DNA of 64,000 nucleotides, taken from the NCBI RefSeq assembly GCF_008693185.1, contig NZ_VXKN01000006.1, positions 62,001 to 126,000 of the forward strand, in the 5' to 3' direction. A model generated the notes under the pieces. That model saw nothing but the letters and a program-made list of their open reading frames with translations, was not told the DNA's origin and did not search any database. The position numbers and the translations under genes are program-made. This document shows, piece after piece, positions 9,568 to 18,808 of this stretch (position 1 is the first letter of the stretch; the number at the start of each line of letters is the position of its first letter). This DNA is from Acinetobacter qingfengensis (GTDB taxonomy: Bacteria > Pseudomonadota > Gammaproteobacteria > Pseudomonadales > Moraxellaceae).

Positions 9568-12321
9568 ATGCAGCAACAATCCTCCTCAAACCAGATTGTT
9601 GCCCATGTTGAACAGGTCAGTCTTTGTTACGGAAAAGTTCAGGCACTTAAAGACATCAGTCTTGAATTTCCAGCCTATTGCATGATTGGCTTAATTGGCC
9701 CGGACGGTGTCGGTAAATCGAGCCTTTTATCTTTACTGGCCGGTGCAAGAGTGATTCAACAGGGTAATGTCAATGTGCTGGATGGCGATATGGCAGATCG
9801 TCATCATCGGGAACAGGCGTGTCCACGTATTGCGTATATGCCACAAGGTTTGGGTAAAAATCTGTATAAAACATTGTCTGTTGAAGAAAATTTACAGTTT
9901 TTTGCTCGCCTGTTCGGTCATGATGCAGCAGAACGACGGCAGCGTATTGATGATTTGACCAAAAGTACCGGTCTGTATGCTTTTCTCGATCGTCCAGCGG
10001 GGAAACTGTCTGGTGGCATGAAACAGAAGCTGAGTTTATGTTGTGCCTTGATTCATGATCCTGATTTTTTGATTCTGGATGAGCCGACCACAGGTGTCGA
10101 TCCATTGGCTCGGGCGCAGTTTTGGCAATTGATAGACCGAATTCGAGTGACTCGCCCACAAATGAGTGTGATTGTAGCCACGGCATATATGGATGAAGCG
10201 CAGGGTTTTGACTGGCTGGTGATGATAGATGATGGCAAGGTGCTGCAAACCGGTACGCCAGTAGAATTGTTAAGCACAACCCAAACCAGCAATCTTGAAG
10301 ATGCGTTTATTCAACTTTTGCCAGAAGAAAAAAAACAGGGTTATCAACCCGTTGAAATTCCACCGTTACAGCATGATTCAGAGCAGGATTATGCCATTGA
10401 AGCGCAGCAGCTTACGGTGCGTTTTGGAGAGTTTACCGCAGTTGATCATGTCAATTTTAAGATTCGGCGTGGTGAAATTTTTGGTTTTCTGGGCTCAAAT
10501 GGTTGTGGTAAATCCACCACCATGAAGGTGTTGACTGGATTGTTACCGGCATCAGAAGGAAAAGCATGGCTATTTGGACATGAAGTTGAGGGCGAAAATA
10601 TTGAAATTCGTCGCAAGGTGGGCTACATGTCGCAGGCTTTTTCCTTATATACCGAATTGACTGTGCTGCAAAATCTGGTATTGCATGCCAAACTTTTTCA
10701 TGTGCCTGCGGAACAGATTGATGAACGTGTTGAGGCAATGCTGGATCGTTTTGATCTGCATGAGATGACACATAGTTTGCCAGATCAGTTACCGCTTGGC
10801 GTGAAACAGCGTTTATCTTTGGCAGTTGCCATGGTGCATCAACCTGAAATCCTGATTCTGGATGAGCCGACTTCAGGTGTTGATCCGATTGCCCGTGATA
10901 ATTTCTGGCGGCATCTGGTCTATTTATCCAGACAGGATAAGGTGACGATTTTTATTTCGACACATTTCATGAATGAAGCCATGCGCTGTGACCGGATGTC
11001 GATGATGCATGCCGGTAAAGTGCTGGACAGTGATACGCCGACAGCGTTAATGCAAAAACGCCATGCCGAAACACTCGAGCAGGCATTTATCGGCTATCTT
11101 GTTGATGCCGGTGCTGGAACTGACAATAGTAGTACTGAACAGCAAACGACTATCATCGAAGGACAGCATGATTCATCAACTGTTGTTCAACAGCGTGGTT
11201 TTAGTTTGCAGCGTTTATTTAGTTTTGCCTGGCGTGAAAGCCTTGAATTACTACGTGATCCCATACGTGCAACCATTGCCTTGATTGGTTCGATTATTCT
11301 GTTATTTGTTATGGGTTTTGGCATTAGCATGGATGTCGAGGATCTTAGCTATGCCATACTGGATCGGGATCAAAGTCAGCTCAGTCAAAGCTATAGTCTG
11401 GGCTTGTCCGGATCGCGCTATTTTTCCGAAAAAGCCCCCCTGAATGATTATCAGGAAATCGATCAGCGTATGCGCAATGGCAACATCGCTTTGGCGATTG
11501 AGATTCCACCAGATTTTGCCCAGAAAATTGCCCGTGGCGAAACGGTAAAAGTCGGTGCGTGGATCGATGGTTCCATGCCGGCAAGGGCAGAAACAGTATT
11601 GGGCTATGTTCAGGGTATTCACCAGTTATGGCTGGCACAACAAATCAAAGCCAGTACAGGATCTGATTTGAGCTCACTGGTTGATATTGAAACACGGTTT
11701 CGTTATAACCCAGATATGCAGAGTCTGCCGTCGATGGTGCCTGCAATCTTGCCTATTTTATTGCTGATGTTTCCTGCCATGTTGACTGCATTGGCTGTGG
11801 TTCGTGAAAAAGAACTGGGTTCAATCGTCAACCTATATGTTACCCCGACCACACGTACCGAGTTTTTGATCGGTAAACAATTGCCCTATATTGCACTGGG
11901 AATGCTCAATTATTTTCTGATGTGCCTGATTATTGTGACGATTTTCAAAGTGCCCATTACCGGAAGTTTTTTTACCCTCACTGTCGCAACTGTGTTGTAT
12001 ATCACCATTGCCACTGGTATGGGGCTGGTGGCATCTGCAATGACCAATAGTCAGATTGCTGCCATGTTTGTGGCAATGATGGGGACTTTATTGCCTGCGA
12101 CACAATTTTCTGGATTGATTGACCCTGTATCGTCTTTAACCGGAAGTGGGCAAATGATCGGGCAAATGTATCCGGCGACGCACATGGTAGATATTAGTCG
12201 GGGTGTATTTAATAAAGCACTATTCTTTAATGACTTACATAAGTCTGTCTGGTCATTGTTGGTGACGGTTCCGGTCATTATGTTATTAGCAATTTTCTTG
12301 CTAAAAAAGCAGGAGAAATAA
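9568..12321 (+). CDS. rbbA: ABC transporter: two fused ATPase domains plus permease (RbbA-like)
   Basis: The 917-residue protein fuses two ATPase domains to an ABC-2 permease. ATPase 1 has Walker [10 protein letters not shown] (about 44-52), signature LSGGMKQKL and Walker [13 protein letters not shown]. ATPase 2 has Walker [10 protein letters not shown] (about 310) and Walker [13 protein letters not shown], but its signature reads LPLGVKQRL instead of LSGG. The C-terminal part (about 550-915) has one helix, a large periplasmic loop and five further helices. This is the architecture of E. coli RbbA/YhiH, described as a ribosome-associated ATPase and placed between YhiI and YhhJ. Whether it exports a compound, acts on ribosomes, or both is not settled by sequence. 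It overlaps neither neighbour but is 1 base from the next gene. Confidence 0.93.
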   Translation: MQQQSSSNQIVAHVEQVSLCYGKVQALKDISLEFPAYCMIGLIGPDGVGKSSLLSLLAGARVIQQGNVNVLDGDMADRHHREQACPRIAYMPQGLGKNLYKTLSVEENLQFFARLFGHDAAERRQRIDDLTKSTGLYAFLDRPAGKLSGGMKQKLSLCCALIHDPDFLILDEPTTGVDPLARAQFWQLIDRIRVTRPQMSVIVATAYMDEAQGFDWLVMIDDGKVLQTGTPVELLSTTQTSNLEDAFIQLLPEEKKQGYQPVEIPPLQHDSEQDYAIEAQQLTVRFGEFTAVDHVNFKIRRGEIFGFLGSNGCGKSTTMKVLTGLLPASEGKAWLFGHEVEGENIEIRRKVGYMSQAFSLYTELTVLQNLVLHAKLFHVPAEQIDERVEAMLDRFDLHEMTHSLPDQLPLGVKQRLSLAVAMVHQPEILILDEPTSGVDPIARDNFWRHLVYLSRQDKVTIFISTHFMNEAMRCDRMSMMHAGKVLDSDTPTALMQKRHAETLEQAFIGYLVDAGAGTDNSSTEQQTTIIEGQHDSSTVVQQRGFSLQRLFSFAWRESLELLRDPIRATIALIGSIILLFVMGFGISMDVEDLSYAILDRDQSQLSQSYSLGLSGSRYFSEKAPLNDYQEIDQRMRNGNIALAIEIPPDFAQKIARGETVKVGAWIDGSMPARAETVLGYVQGIHQLWLAQQIKASTGSDLSSLVDIETRFRYNPDMQSLPSMVPAILPILLLMFPAMLTALAVVREKELGSIVNLYVTPTTRTEFLIGKQLPYIALGMLNYFLMCLIIVTIFKVPITGSFFTLTVATVLYITIATGMGLVASAMTNSQIAAMFVAMMGTLLPATQFSGLIDPVSSLTGSGQMIGQMYPATHMVDISRGVFNKALFFNDLHKSVWSLLVTVPVIMLLAIFLLKKQEK

Positions 12322-12322
12322 A

Positions 12323-13453
12323 ATGTTCTGGAAAAAACTTGAAAATATTTATCGGCTTGGCGTCAAGGAATTATGGAGTTTGTGGCGTGATCCTGCCATG
12401 TTATTTCTGATCATTTTTATTTTTACCTTTGCGGTGTATTCTTCTGCATCATCTACGCCTGAAACACTTAACAATGCACCGATTGCCATTGTTGATGAAG
12501 ATCAGTCACCACTTTCGCAGCGTATTGTATCTGCATTTTATCCGCCTTATTTTACTTATCCGGAAATGATTAATATCAATGAGATGGATAAGGGTATGGA
12601 TGCAGGGCAATATACGTTTGCCTTGAATATACCTGCAAATTTTCAACGTGATGTTTTGGCAGGTAAAAGTTCAGCCTTACAATTAAATGTTGATGCAACC
12701 CGTATGACGCAGGCATTTTCCGGTAGTGGTTATATTCAGCAAATGATTCAATCCGAGGTGAACGAATTTGTTGCAGGCTACCGTACGACCAGCAGTTTGC
12801 CTGTCGAACTGGAACTTCGGGCACAGTTTAATCCGGCACTGGAAAAGAAATGGTTTGGCTCTTTGATGCAAATTGTCAATAACGTCACCATGCTCTCTAT
12901 CATTCTCACGGGTGCAGCACTGATTCGGGAAAGAGAACACGGCACCATCGAGCATTTGCTGGTAATGCCGGTGACGGTTTTTGAAATTATGCTGGCCAAA
13001 GTCTGGTCTATGGGCGTGGTGGTGTTGATTGCTGCATCTGTTTCCCTGCATTTTGTGGTGATGGGATTGCTGGATGTGCCTGTGCAGGGTTCTGTTGCAT
13101 TGTTTATTTGTGGGGCGGCTTTATCCTTGTTTGCGACAACATCAATGGGTATATTCTTGGCGACTATGGCCAAGTCCATGCCGCAATTTGGATTGTTGAT
13201 TGTGTTAATTCTGATGCCGTTACAAATGTTATCCGGTGGAACCACACCGAGGGAAAACATGCCGGATATCGTTCAAAATATAATGTTTTTTGCCCCAACA
13301 ACACATTTTGTTGATATGGGGCAGGCAATTTTATTCAGAGGTGCGGGTATTGAAGTGGTATGGCAGCCATTTTTGTGCATGTTTTTAATTGGTCTGGTAT
13401 TTTTTTATTTTGCTTTCAAGCGATTCAAAGAAACCATTCATACTATGGCTTAA
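12323..13453 (+). CDS. yhhJ: ABC-2 type permease (YhhJ-like)
   Basis: The 376-residue inner-membrane permease has one N-terminal helix (about 27-45), a periplasmic domain of about 140 residues, and five C-terminal helices (about 175-370). It contains the ABC-2 motif REREHGTIEHLLVMPV. It starts 2 bases after the rbbA stop and should pair with the permease half of RbbA, whose loop motif [15 protein letters not shown] is equivalent. With YhiI they form a complete tripartite inner-membrane exporter. The next gene is 350 bases away, so this ends the operon. Confidence 0.92.
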   Translation: MFWKKLENIYRLGVKELWSLWRDPAMLFLIIFIFTFAVYSSASSTPETLNNAPIAIVDEDQSPLSQRIVSAFYPPYFTYPEMININEMDKGMDAGQYTFALNIPANFQRDVLAGKSSALQLNVDATRMTQAFSGSGYIQQMIQSEVNEFVAGYRTTSSLPVELELRAQFNPALEKKWFGSLMQIVNNVTMLSIILTGAALIREREHGTIEHLLVMPVTVFEIMLAKVWSMGVVVLIAASVSLHFVVMGLLDVPVQGSVALFICGAALSLFATTSMGIFLATMAKSMPQFGLLIVLILMPLQMLSGGTTPRENMPDIVQNIMFFAPTTHFVDMGQAILFRGAGIEVVWQPFLCMFLIGLVFFYFAFKRFKETIHTMA

Positions 13454-13803
13454 GTGTTTGTAATGATTTCATTTAATCCATGAATGGTCTGAATTTTATT
13501 TGGTTCATTCATGGAGAAGTGTAGGCTATTAGGAACTTTAAGATCTTATACATTGTCAATGTATATAAAAATATTCATAACATTAAAAATCAATATTATT
13601 TTATCAAGATCAAAAAAGTAAAAATTAATATATTTATTTGATAAAAAACTGCTTTTTTATTCTTACTATGAAAATATATTGCCAATATGTATCTTGTTTG
13701 GAAATAAAAAAGTCAATAGCATCTTTGATAATTTCTATTTTATTTTATGGAAATATGATATAAAACATTTCAGTGAACACTTGTACTAATTTTGGGAAAT
13801 TTC
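13454..13803. other. AT-rich intergenic region after the exporter operon
   Basis: This stretch holds no reading frame I would support. A dyad with 10-base arms TCCATGAATG (13477-13486) and CATTCATGGA (13506-13515) lies 24 bases after the yhhJ stop. It lacks a T-run, so it may be a Rho-type or processing site rather than a classical terminator. The remainder before the AraC-type gene is very AT-rich. Confidence 0.5.
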
Positions 13804-14835
13804 ATGGACATGAGCCGCGATACAATCAGCATTCATTTTGTTAATGCTGCATTAACAGGGGTGAAACGTTTAGGTTTGGATATCGATACTTTGCTTTCTC
13901 ATGTAGGAATAGAAGCAGAACTCTTGCGTCAGCCTAAAGCCAGAATCTCGCCAGAACAATATGTGAAATTCGTCAGAATGTTATGGTTGGTAACTCAGGA
14001 CGAGCATGTTGGATTTAGTAAACAACCCCGTCGATTAGGCACATTTGCCATGATGTGTCAGCTTATTATTCATTGTAAAACACTTGGACAGGCACTGGAG
14101 CGCTGCACTGAATTTTATCGATTATTTAGTGATGACTGGTCCGTAACCCTTGAGCGGGATAAACATGAAGCACGCTTGATTCCCAATATTTCATTAAAAG
14201 ATGATCCCGATCATTTTATGACAGAAGGTATTTTGATGATCTGGCATGGTTTGGCTTCATGGCTCATTGAACGCAGATTACCTTTGGAACGTGTACATTT
14301 TAACTATGCACGTCCTGCGCATGCTGATGAATATGATGCCTTATTTTTTGCACCGGTGATGCAATTTGGTGTAAGCCGGACAGAAATCACCTTTGCTGCC
14401 GATTATCTGGATTTGCCAATTCGTCAGAATGAAGACACGCTTGAAGAATTTTTAAAAAGTGCACCTGCAATGTTACTGGTGAAGTTTAAAAACACTAATT
14501 CATTGACTAATCGTATTCGTGATGTATTAAAAAGCCAGATTGGTGAAGAAATGCCAACATTAAATGATGTTGCTTCAATGTTGTATTTATCACCTCAAAC
14601 CTTACGTCGCCGCTTGGCTGCTGAAGGCAAAAGTTATCAAGGAGTTAAAGATGCTTTACGCCGCGATGCTGCAATACACTTATTGTTACGCCCTGAATTA
14701 ACACTAGAGGATGTTGCTCAGCAAGTTGGTTTTAGTGAAACCAGTACGTTCCATCGCGCCTTTAAAAAATGGACAGGCGTTACTCCCGGGTTGTATCGTC
14801 AATTACATGGCACCTATCAACATGCTACATTATAA
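13804..14835 (+). CDS. AraC-family transcriptional regulator with arabinose-binding-like N-terminal domain
   Basis: The 343-residue protein has a long N-terminal effector domain (about 15-205) and a C-terminal AraC DNA-binding domain with two helix-turn-helix units: MPTLNDVASMLYLSPQTLRR, then LTLEDVAQQVGFSETSTFHR followed by FKKWTGVTPGLYR. This architecture is shared by OruR-type regulators of amino-acid or lipid metabolism. ATG 13804 follows GGGA at 13794-13797; an earlier TTG at 13792 overlaps that ribosome site and is rejected. It stands alone, with a ribosomal promoter directly downstream, so neither target nor effector can be assigned. Confidence 0.88.
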   Translation: MDMSRDTISIHFVNAALTGVKRLGLDIDTLLSHVGIEAELLRQPKARISPEQYVKFVRMLWLVTQDEHVGFSKQPRRLGTFAMMCQLIIHCKTLGQALERCTEFYRLFSDDWSVTLERDKHEARLIPNISLKDDPDHFMTEGILMIWHGLASWLIERRLPLERVHFNYARPAHADEYDALFFAPVMQFGVSRTEITFAADYLDLPIRQNEDTLEEFLKSAPAMLLVKFKNTNSLTNRIRDVLKSQIGEEMPTLNDVASMLYLSPQTLRRRLAAEGKSYQGVKDALRRDAAIHLLLRPELTLEDVAQQVGFSETSTFHRAFKKWTGVTPGLYRQLHGTYQHATL

Positions 14836-14860
14836 ATGTAGGTTTAAGTCAAAATATTAT

Positions 14861-14949
14861 TTGAAATTTTGAGGGAGATTAACTATAATCTTCGCTCCTT
14901 TTCGTTTGGGGTTTGAGTATCCCAAACCAACTATAATAGGTAGTATTGA
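14861..14949 (+). promoter_or_regulatory. rplM-rpsI promoter and structured leader
   Basis: A near-consensus sigma-70 promoter is visible: TTGAAA at 14861-14866, a 17-base spacer, TATAAT at 14884-14889. The short leader then holds a hairpin GTTTGGG (14904-14910) with CCCAAAC (14921-14927), and an alternative pairing GGTTTG (14910-14915) with CAAACC (14923-14928) that excludes the first. L13 represses its own operon through the leader in E. coli; a similar role here is inference. Confidence 0.65.
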
Positions 14950-15378
14950 ATGAAAACTCTCAGTGCAAAGCCTGCTGAAGTGCAACACGACTGGTTTGTC
15001 GTAGATGCAACAGGTAAAACACTTGGTCGTTTAGCGACTGAAATTGCTCGTCGTTTACGTGGTAAGCATAAAACCACTTATACACCGCATGTCGATACTG
15101 GTGATTACATCATCGTTATTAATGCTGAGCAAGTTCAAGTAACTGGTAAAAAGTCACTTGATAAGAAATATTATCGCCATACAGAATTCCCAGGTGGTTT
15201 AAAAGAAACTAATTTTGAAAAATTAGTTGCACATAAACCAGCTGAAGTAATTGAACGTGCTGTAAAAGGTATGTTACCTAAAGGTCCTCTTGGTTATGCA
15301 ATGATCAAGAAGATGAAAGTGTATGCAGGTAGCGAACATCCGCACACTGCACAACAGCCACAAGTTTTGGACATCTAA
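14950..15378 (+). CDS. rplM: 50S ribosomal protein L13
   Basis: This 142-residue protein is full length for L13, an early-assembling protein of the large subunit that binds 23S rRNA. Diagnostic motifs are [16 protein letters not shown] near the N-terminus and the central [16 protein letters not shown], followed by the [11 protein letters not shown] block. It starts at ATG 14950 with AGGT nearby and is separated by 12 bases from rpsI, with which it is cotranscribed in most bacteria. Confidence 0.98.
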   Translation: MKTLSAKPAEVQHDWFVVDATGKTLGRLATEIARRLRGKHKTTYTPHVDTGDYIIVINAEQVQVTGKKSLDKKYYRHTEFPGGLKETNFEKLVAHKPAEVIERAVKGMLPKGPLGYAMIKKMKVYAGSEHPHTAQQPQVLDI

Positions 15379-15390
15379 GGGATAAAGCAC

Positions 15391-15777
15391 ATGGCACAAA
15401 ATTATGGTACAGGTCGCCGTAAGACCGCAACTGCACGTGTATTCTTATCTCCAGGTTCAGGCAAGTTGGTAATCAACAACCGTACTCTAGAAGAATACTT
15501 TGGTCGTGAAACTGCACAAATGGTTGTTCGTCAACCACTTGAGTTGTTAGAAGCAACTGGAAAATATGACCTTTATATCACTGTAAAAGGTGGTGGTATT
15601 GGTGGTCAGGCAGGCGCAATCCGTCACGGTATTACTCGTGCGCTAATTGCTTCTGATGAAACTTTAAAACCTGCACTACGTCAGGCTGGCTTTGTTACTC
15701 GTGATGCTCGTGAAGTTGAACGTAAGAAACTTGGTCTTCGTAAAGCACGTAAACGCCCTCAATTCTCTAAACGTTAA
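15391..15777 (+). CDS. rpsI: 30S ribosomal protein S9
   Basis: The 128-residue product is full-length S9, a small-subunit head protein whose C-terminal tail reaches the P-site tRNA. It begins [17 protein letters not shown] and ends in the conserved basic tail [18 protein letters not shown] precedes ATG 15391. It is second in the rplM-rpsI operon and is followed by a strong terminator. Confidence 0.98.
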   Translation: MAQNYGTGRRKTATARVFLSPGSGKLVINNRTLEEYFGRETAQMVVRQPLELLEATGKYDLYITVKGGGIGGQAGAIRHGITRALIASDETLKPALRQAGFVTRDAREVERKKLGLRKARKRPQFSKR

Positions 15778-15799
15778 TTCGTTTACGAATTGGATAAAG

Positions 15800-15826
15800 A
15801 CCCTGAAATTTCTCAGGGTTTTTTTA
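15800..15826 (+). terminator. Rho-independent terminator of rplM-rpsI
   Basis: Arms ACCCTGA (15800-15806) and TCAGGGT (15813-15819) form a 7-bp stem with a 6-base loop, followed by a run of seven T residues. Confidence 0.9.
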
Positions 15827-15903
15827 TTGAAAAATTCACAATCTCTTATGTTATTAAAAATAGTTTTTTGATAATTTATGGTTTTGATCGTTTCTAGTTG
15901 CTT

Positions 15904-16632
15904 ATGACTTATATTCCTTCTTCTTCTAATAATCAGCATATTAAAAAATCTAAACGTGCGTCATCCTGGAAAGTCATTATTTTATTGATTCTGGTTTTTT
16001 CATTTATTCCGGCAATCTTTGCGTATCAATGGGGCGTATTTCAAAAAGAATTTGTGGCCAATAAATATCAGGTTGCGATAGAAATTGATCATAAATTATA
16101 TGTTATTGATCAAAGTGGTAATTTTGCTTTTACCAAGTCATTTTTTCAACCACAGCAAGTCTATTTGAATACAGATCAAATGTATTTGTATGAGCCATTG
16201 GCACGGATTGCATTACATCAATTTAAACTTGATGACTCTGTTATACAAAAATCTTCCAATCCATATTTTAGTGGTTATCTTTCCATGTATTTTCAGAACT
16301 CTCAACGTTCCTTTATAAAAACCACAATACATTATCTCAATGCAAAAGATAGTTATCAGCTCAATCAGCTTTTTAATGCTCAAGGCGATATGATTCTTGA
16401 GTTTAGTGATGATCGATATGCACCAGATCAATATAGAAAAACTGCTGATATCAAACAAATTGTGATGGCGGGGATGTGCCGGAGTTCTGGTGGTGGCAAA
16501 GGCTGTAATGTCGTTAAAGATCCGTATCTAAATCTTACGCAATTATTTGCTCGACACTTTCAACAGCGTTTAATTTACTCTGTGAATAAACAGAATAAAA
16601 TGATTACTTTGTCTTTTCAGCCAATCTCTTAG
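15904..16632 (+). CDS. Unknown protein with one N-terminal membrane helix
   Basis: I do not recognise this 242-residue protein. It has a basic Ser/Asn-rich start, one hydrophobic helix at about residues 22-42 (VIILLILVFSFIPAIFAY), and then a soluble part that should face the periplasm. The soluble part carries two cysteines close together (MCRSSGGGKGCN, about residues 195-206) that could form a disulfide or bind metal. ATG 15904 is preferred over a TTG six bases earlier; neither has a ribosome site. It lies between rpsI and sspA, which are usually adjacent or nearly so in proteobacteria, so it is a lineage-specific insertion in that block. It follows the rpsI terminator and must have its own promoter. 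Confidence 0.7.
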   Translation: MTYIPSSSNNQHIKKSKRASSWKVIILLILVFSFIPAIFAYQWGVFQKEFVANKYQVAIEIDHKLYVIDQSGNFAFTKSFFQPQQVYLNTDQMYLYEPLARIALHQFKLDDSVIQKSSNPYFSGYLSMYFQNSQRSFIKTTIHYLNAKDSYQLNQLFNAQGDMILEFSDDRYAPDQYRKTADIKQIVMAGMCRSSGGGKGCNVVKDPYLNLTQLFARHFQQRLIYSVNKQNKMITLSFQPIS

Positions 16633-16748
16633 TTGCGTGTAATGAATGAATTACTGATGATTTAAGGCTTTTAACAGATAATCTGCATGATTTTTTAAGC
16701 TCTTTCTTGTATGCTTGATTTTTTGATCTTTTTATTCGTATCACATCT

Positions 16749-17408
16749 ATGTCTGTTATTGACACTTCGCCTTATCATGGCATCACTTTGTATTGTCACC
16801 CCAATGACCACTATAGCCATAGTGTTCGTTTTGTTTTATCAGAAAAAAAGATTCAATATCGACAAATTCTTATTGAAGATGCAGAAGAAGATTTAAGTCA
16901 GCTTAATCCTTATGCAACACTACCTACTTTGGTTGACCCACAAGTTAAATTATTCAATACAGCAATTATTAATGAATATATTGATGATCGTTATCGTCAG
17001 TCAAGATTATATGCCGATGCGCCTGCTGAAAAAGCTCAACAAAGACAATTTATCTGGCGAATAGAGCAGGATTGGTTTCGTCTGGCCAATATTTTATTAC
17101 GTCATCCGGATACGCTGGATGCACAGCAGCAACAGCACGCTAAAAAAGAATTACAGGATATTTTGATCAGTTTAAATCCTTTATTCCAGCATTATCCATA
17201 TTTTATGTCAGAAAATTTATCAATTTTGGATTGTACGCTAGCACCAATGTTGTTGCGTATACTGACACTCACATCGGGAATTAATATGAAAAATAGTAAA
17301 GGGTTAATATTGTATTGCAAACGTGTGTTCAATCGTGACAGTTTTCAACAATCACTAACGGTCATGGAACAAACACGCTATACTGAAATCTTAAAGACGT
17401 TGAAATGA
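16749..17408 (+). CDS. sspA: Stringent starvation protein A, glutathione-S-transferase fold
   Basis: SspA binds RNA polymerase and helps cells survive starvation and acid; it has a glutathione-transferase fold without that activity. The 219-residue protein shows the thioredoxin-like N-terminal half (ITLYCHPNDHYSHSVRFVL, then LPTLVDPQVKLFNTAIINEY) and an all-helical C-terminal half. Its place right before sspB and downstream of rplM-rpsI is the conserved proteobacterial order. ATG 16749 has no obvious ribosome site, but the N-terminus fits the family. An overlapping 61-codon frame at 16711 is spurious. Confidence 0.88.
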   Translation: MSVIDTSPYHGITLYCHPNDHYSHSVRFVLSEKKIQYRQILIEDAEEDLSQLNPYATLPTLVDPQVKLFNTAIINEYIDDRYRQSRLYADAPAEKAQQRQFIWRIEQDWFRLANILLRHPDTLDAQQQQHAKKELQDILISLNPLFQHYPYFMSENLSILDCTLAPMLLRILTLTSGINMKNSKGLILYCKRVFNRDSFQQSLTVMEQTRYTEILKTLK

Positions 17409-17421
17409 TAAGGAAAAAGAG

Positions 17422-17853
17422 ATGACTGAATCGGCATTGACTCCAACACGACCATATCTTGCCCGTGCAATTTATGAGTGGATTTGTGACAATCAGTTAA
17501 CCCCTTATTTATTGGTAGATGCTGTACAAAAATTTGTGCAAGTTCCACAGCAATATATAAAAGATGGACAGATTGTCTTAAATATTGCACCACATGCAGT
17601 TAATCATTTGCAAATACAAAATGACGCCATTCATTTTAGTGCCAGATTTGGTGGTGTGGCACAAGAAGTTTATGTACCGATGTCAGCCGTTTTAGGTATT
17701 TATAGCCGTGAAAATGGTCAAGGTTTATTTTTTGATCCACTGGAATATCAGGATTTTGAAACCACAGAAGATGCTTTACCTGAACAAAAACAAGAAGTAA
17801 CGACAGAACAATCCGAGGGTAAGAAAAAGCCAAGTTTACGTTTATTGGACTAA
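17422..17853 (+). CDS. sspB: ClpXP protease specificity-enhancing factor SspB
   Basis: SspB tethers ssrA-tagged and other substrates to the ClpXP protease. The 143-residue protein has the SspB core (TRPYLARAIYEWICDNQLTPY near the N-terminus; SARFGGVAQEVYVPMSAV and IYSRENGQGLFF later), an acidic flexible linker (about 112-133), and a C-terminal tail PSLRLLD. That tail matches the position of the ClpX-binding motif that reads PALRVVK in E. coli, with the end changed to LLD. AAGGA precedes ATG 17422, 13 bases after sspA, so the two form an operon. Confidence 0.92.
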   Translation: MTESALTPTRPYLARAIYEWICDNQLTPYLLVDAVQKFVQVPQQYIKDGQIVLNIAPHAVNHLQIQNDAIHFSARFGGVAQEVYVPMSAVLGIYSRENGQGLFFDPLEYQDFETTEDALPEQKQEVTTEQSEGKKKPSLRLLD

Positions 17854-17956
17854 GAATATTATTTGGCTGCTTACACGTTCCTGTTATTCGTTTGATGCAA
17901 GAGAAAATCAGGAGCTTATAGGGGTTTTGGCAAGGTTTATGAATTAAGGATAAATT

Positions 17957-18622
17957 ATGGCTTTTGATTTTTTAAGTTATATCGTACAACAGGCAGAGCA
18001 GCAGCATCCAAGTATCTTTACTGATGAAACCAAGCTCCAACGCCATGAATTAATTACACATTTGATTGCATTGCATCTTGCTGAATTACAGGATATTGCA
18101 GAGCAAAAACCTGATAGATTATATGAAGTGATTCATGAAGTTGAAGACGACTGGTTATCTAAAAAATCTCTGAAAAATATTCAGGAACATGATGTTGCAC
18201 ATGCATTTTTTAATCATCAGCGTTTAAAAATGCAGAGTGCCGGTTTACAGACAGCACATTTGCTATTAACCGAGCTAAAACAGCTTGATCAAAATGCCAA
18301 TTTAGAAATTGATGGTTTAAAGGAGTTATTGCAGGGTCAATTTTTATGGATGCAACAGCAGGTTCAATCTTGGTTTTGGGATACAATTGATAAACCTGAA
18401 TATAAAGTTGTCGAATCTGAACCTGAGCCTGAATTTGATCAGGCACAGGTTACCAAGGAGTTTAATCAAATGATCCATCAGCAAAATCATGAACACCATG
18501 AACCAGTTGTACATGTTGCAGCCCCAAATGTTGAGCCGGTAGAAGCTTCTGTATTATTTAAATTAATTAACCCTATTGTTGCATTATTGATCATTATCTT
18601 TTTGTTCAAAGCAATTTTTTAG
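17957..18622 (+). CDS. Unknown tail-anchored protein
   Basis: The 221-residue protein has no family I can name. It is mostly helical and rich in Gln, Glu and Leu through about residue 150. An acidic, His-rich linker follows (EPEPEFDQAQ and HQQNHEHHEPVVHV, about 155-190), and it ends in a single hydrophobic segment (LFKLINPIVALLIIIFLF, about 200-218) reaching almost to the C-terminus. This predicts a cytosolic domain fixed to the inner membrane by its tail. AAGGA precedes ATG 17957. It is 103 bases after sspB with a terminator behind it, so it may be cotranscribed with sspAB or have its own promoter. Confidence 0.75.
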   Translation: MAFDFLSYIVQQAEQQHPSIFTDETKLQRHELITHLIALHLAELQDIAEQKPDRLYEVIHEVEDDWLSKKSLKNIQEHDVAHAFFNHQRLKMQSAGLQTAHLLLTELKQLDQNANLEIDGLKELLQGQFLWMQQQVQSWFWDTIDKPEYKVVESEPEPEFDQAQVTKEFNQMIHQQNHEHHEPVVHVAAPNVEPVEASVLFKLINPIVALLIIIFLFKAIF

Positions 18623-18645
18623 CTTGCTTATTACTTAAATCGCAG

Positions 18646-18675
18646 CCAGTATATTAAACTTATGCTGGTTTTTTT
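18646..18675 (+). terminator. Rho-independent terminator
   Basis: Arms CCAGTATA (18646-18653) and TATGCTGG (18661-18668) pair over 8 bp with one T-G wobble and run into seven T residues, 24 bases after the tail-anchored protein gene. Confidence 0.85.
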
Positions 18676-18808
18676 ATGTTCAATTGAATTAAATCATTTA
18701 TATAAAATAGACAATAGCACCTCTTTTTAACAAAATAATCATGCATTAATAAGAAAAACAGCATAATCTACCCGACTTTTTAACGGACAAGGAAAATTGA
18801 GGTCTAAT

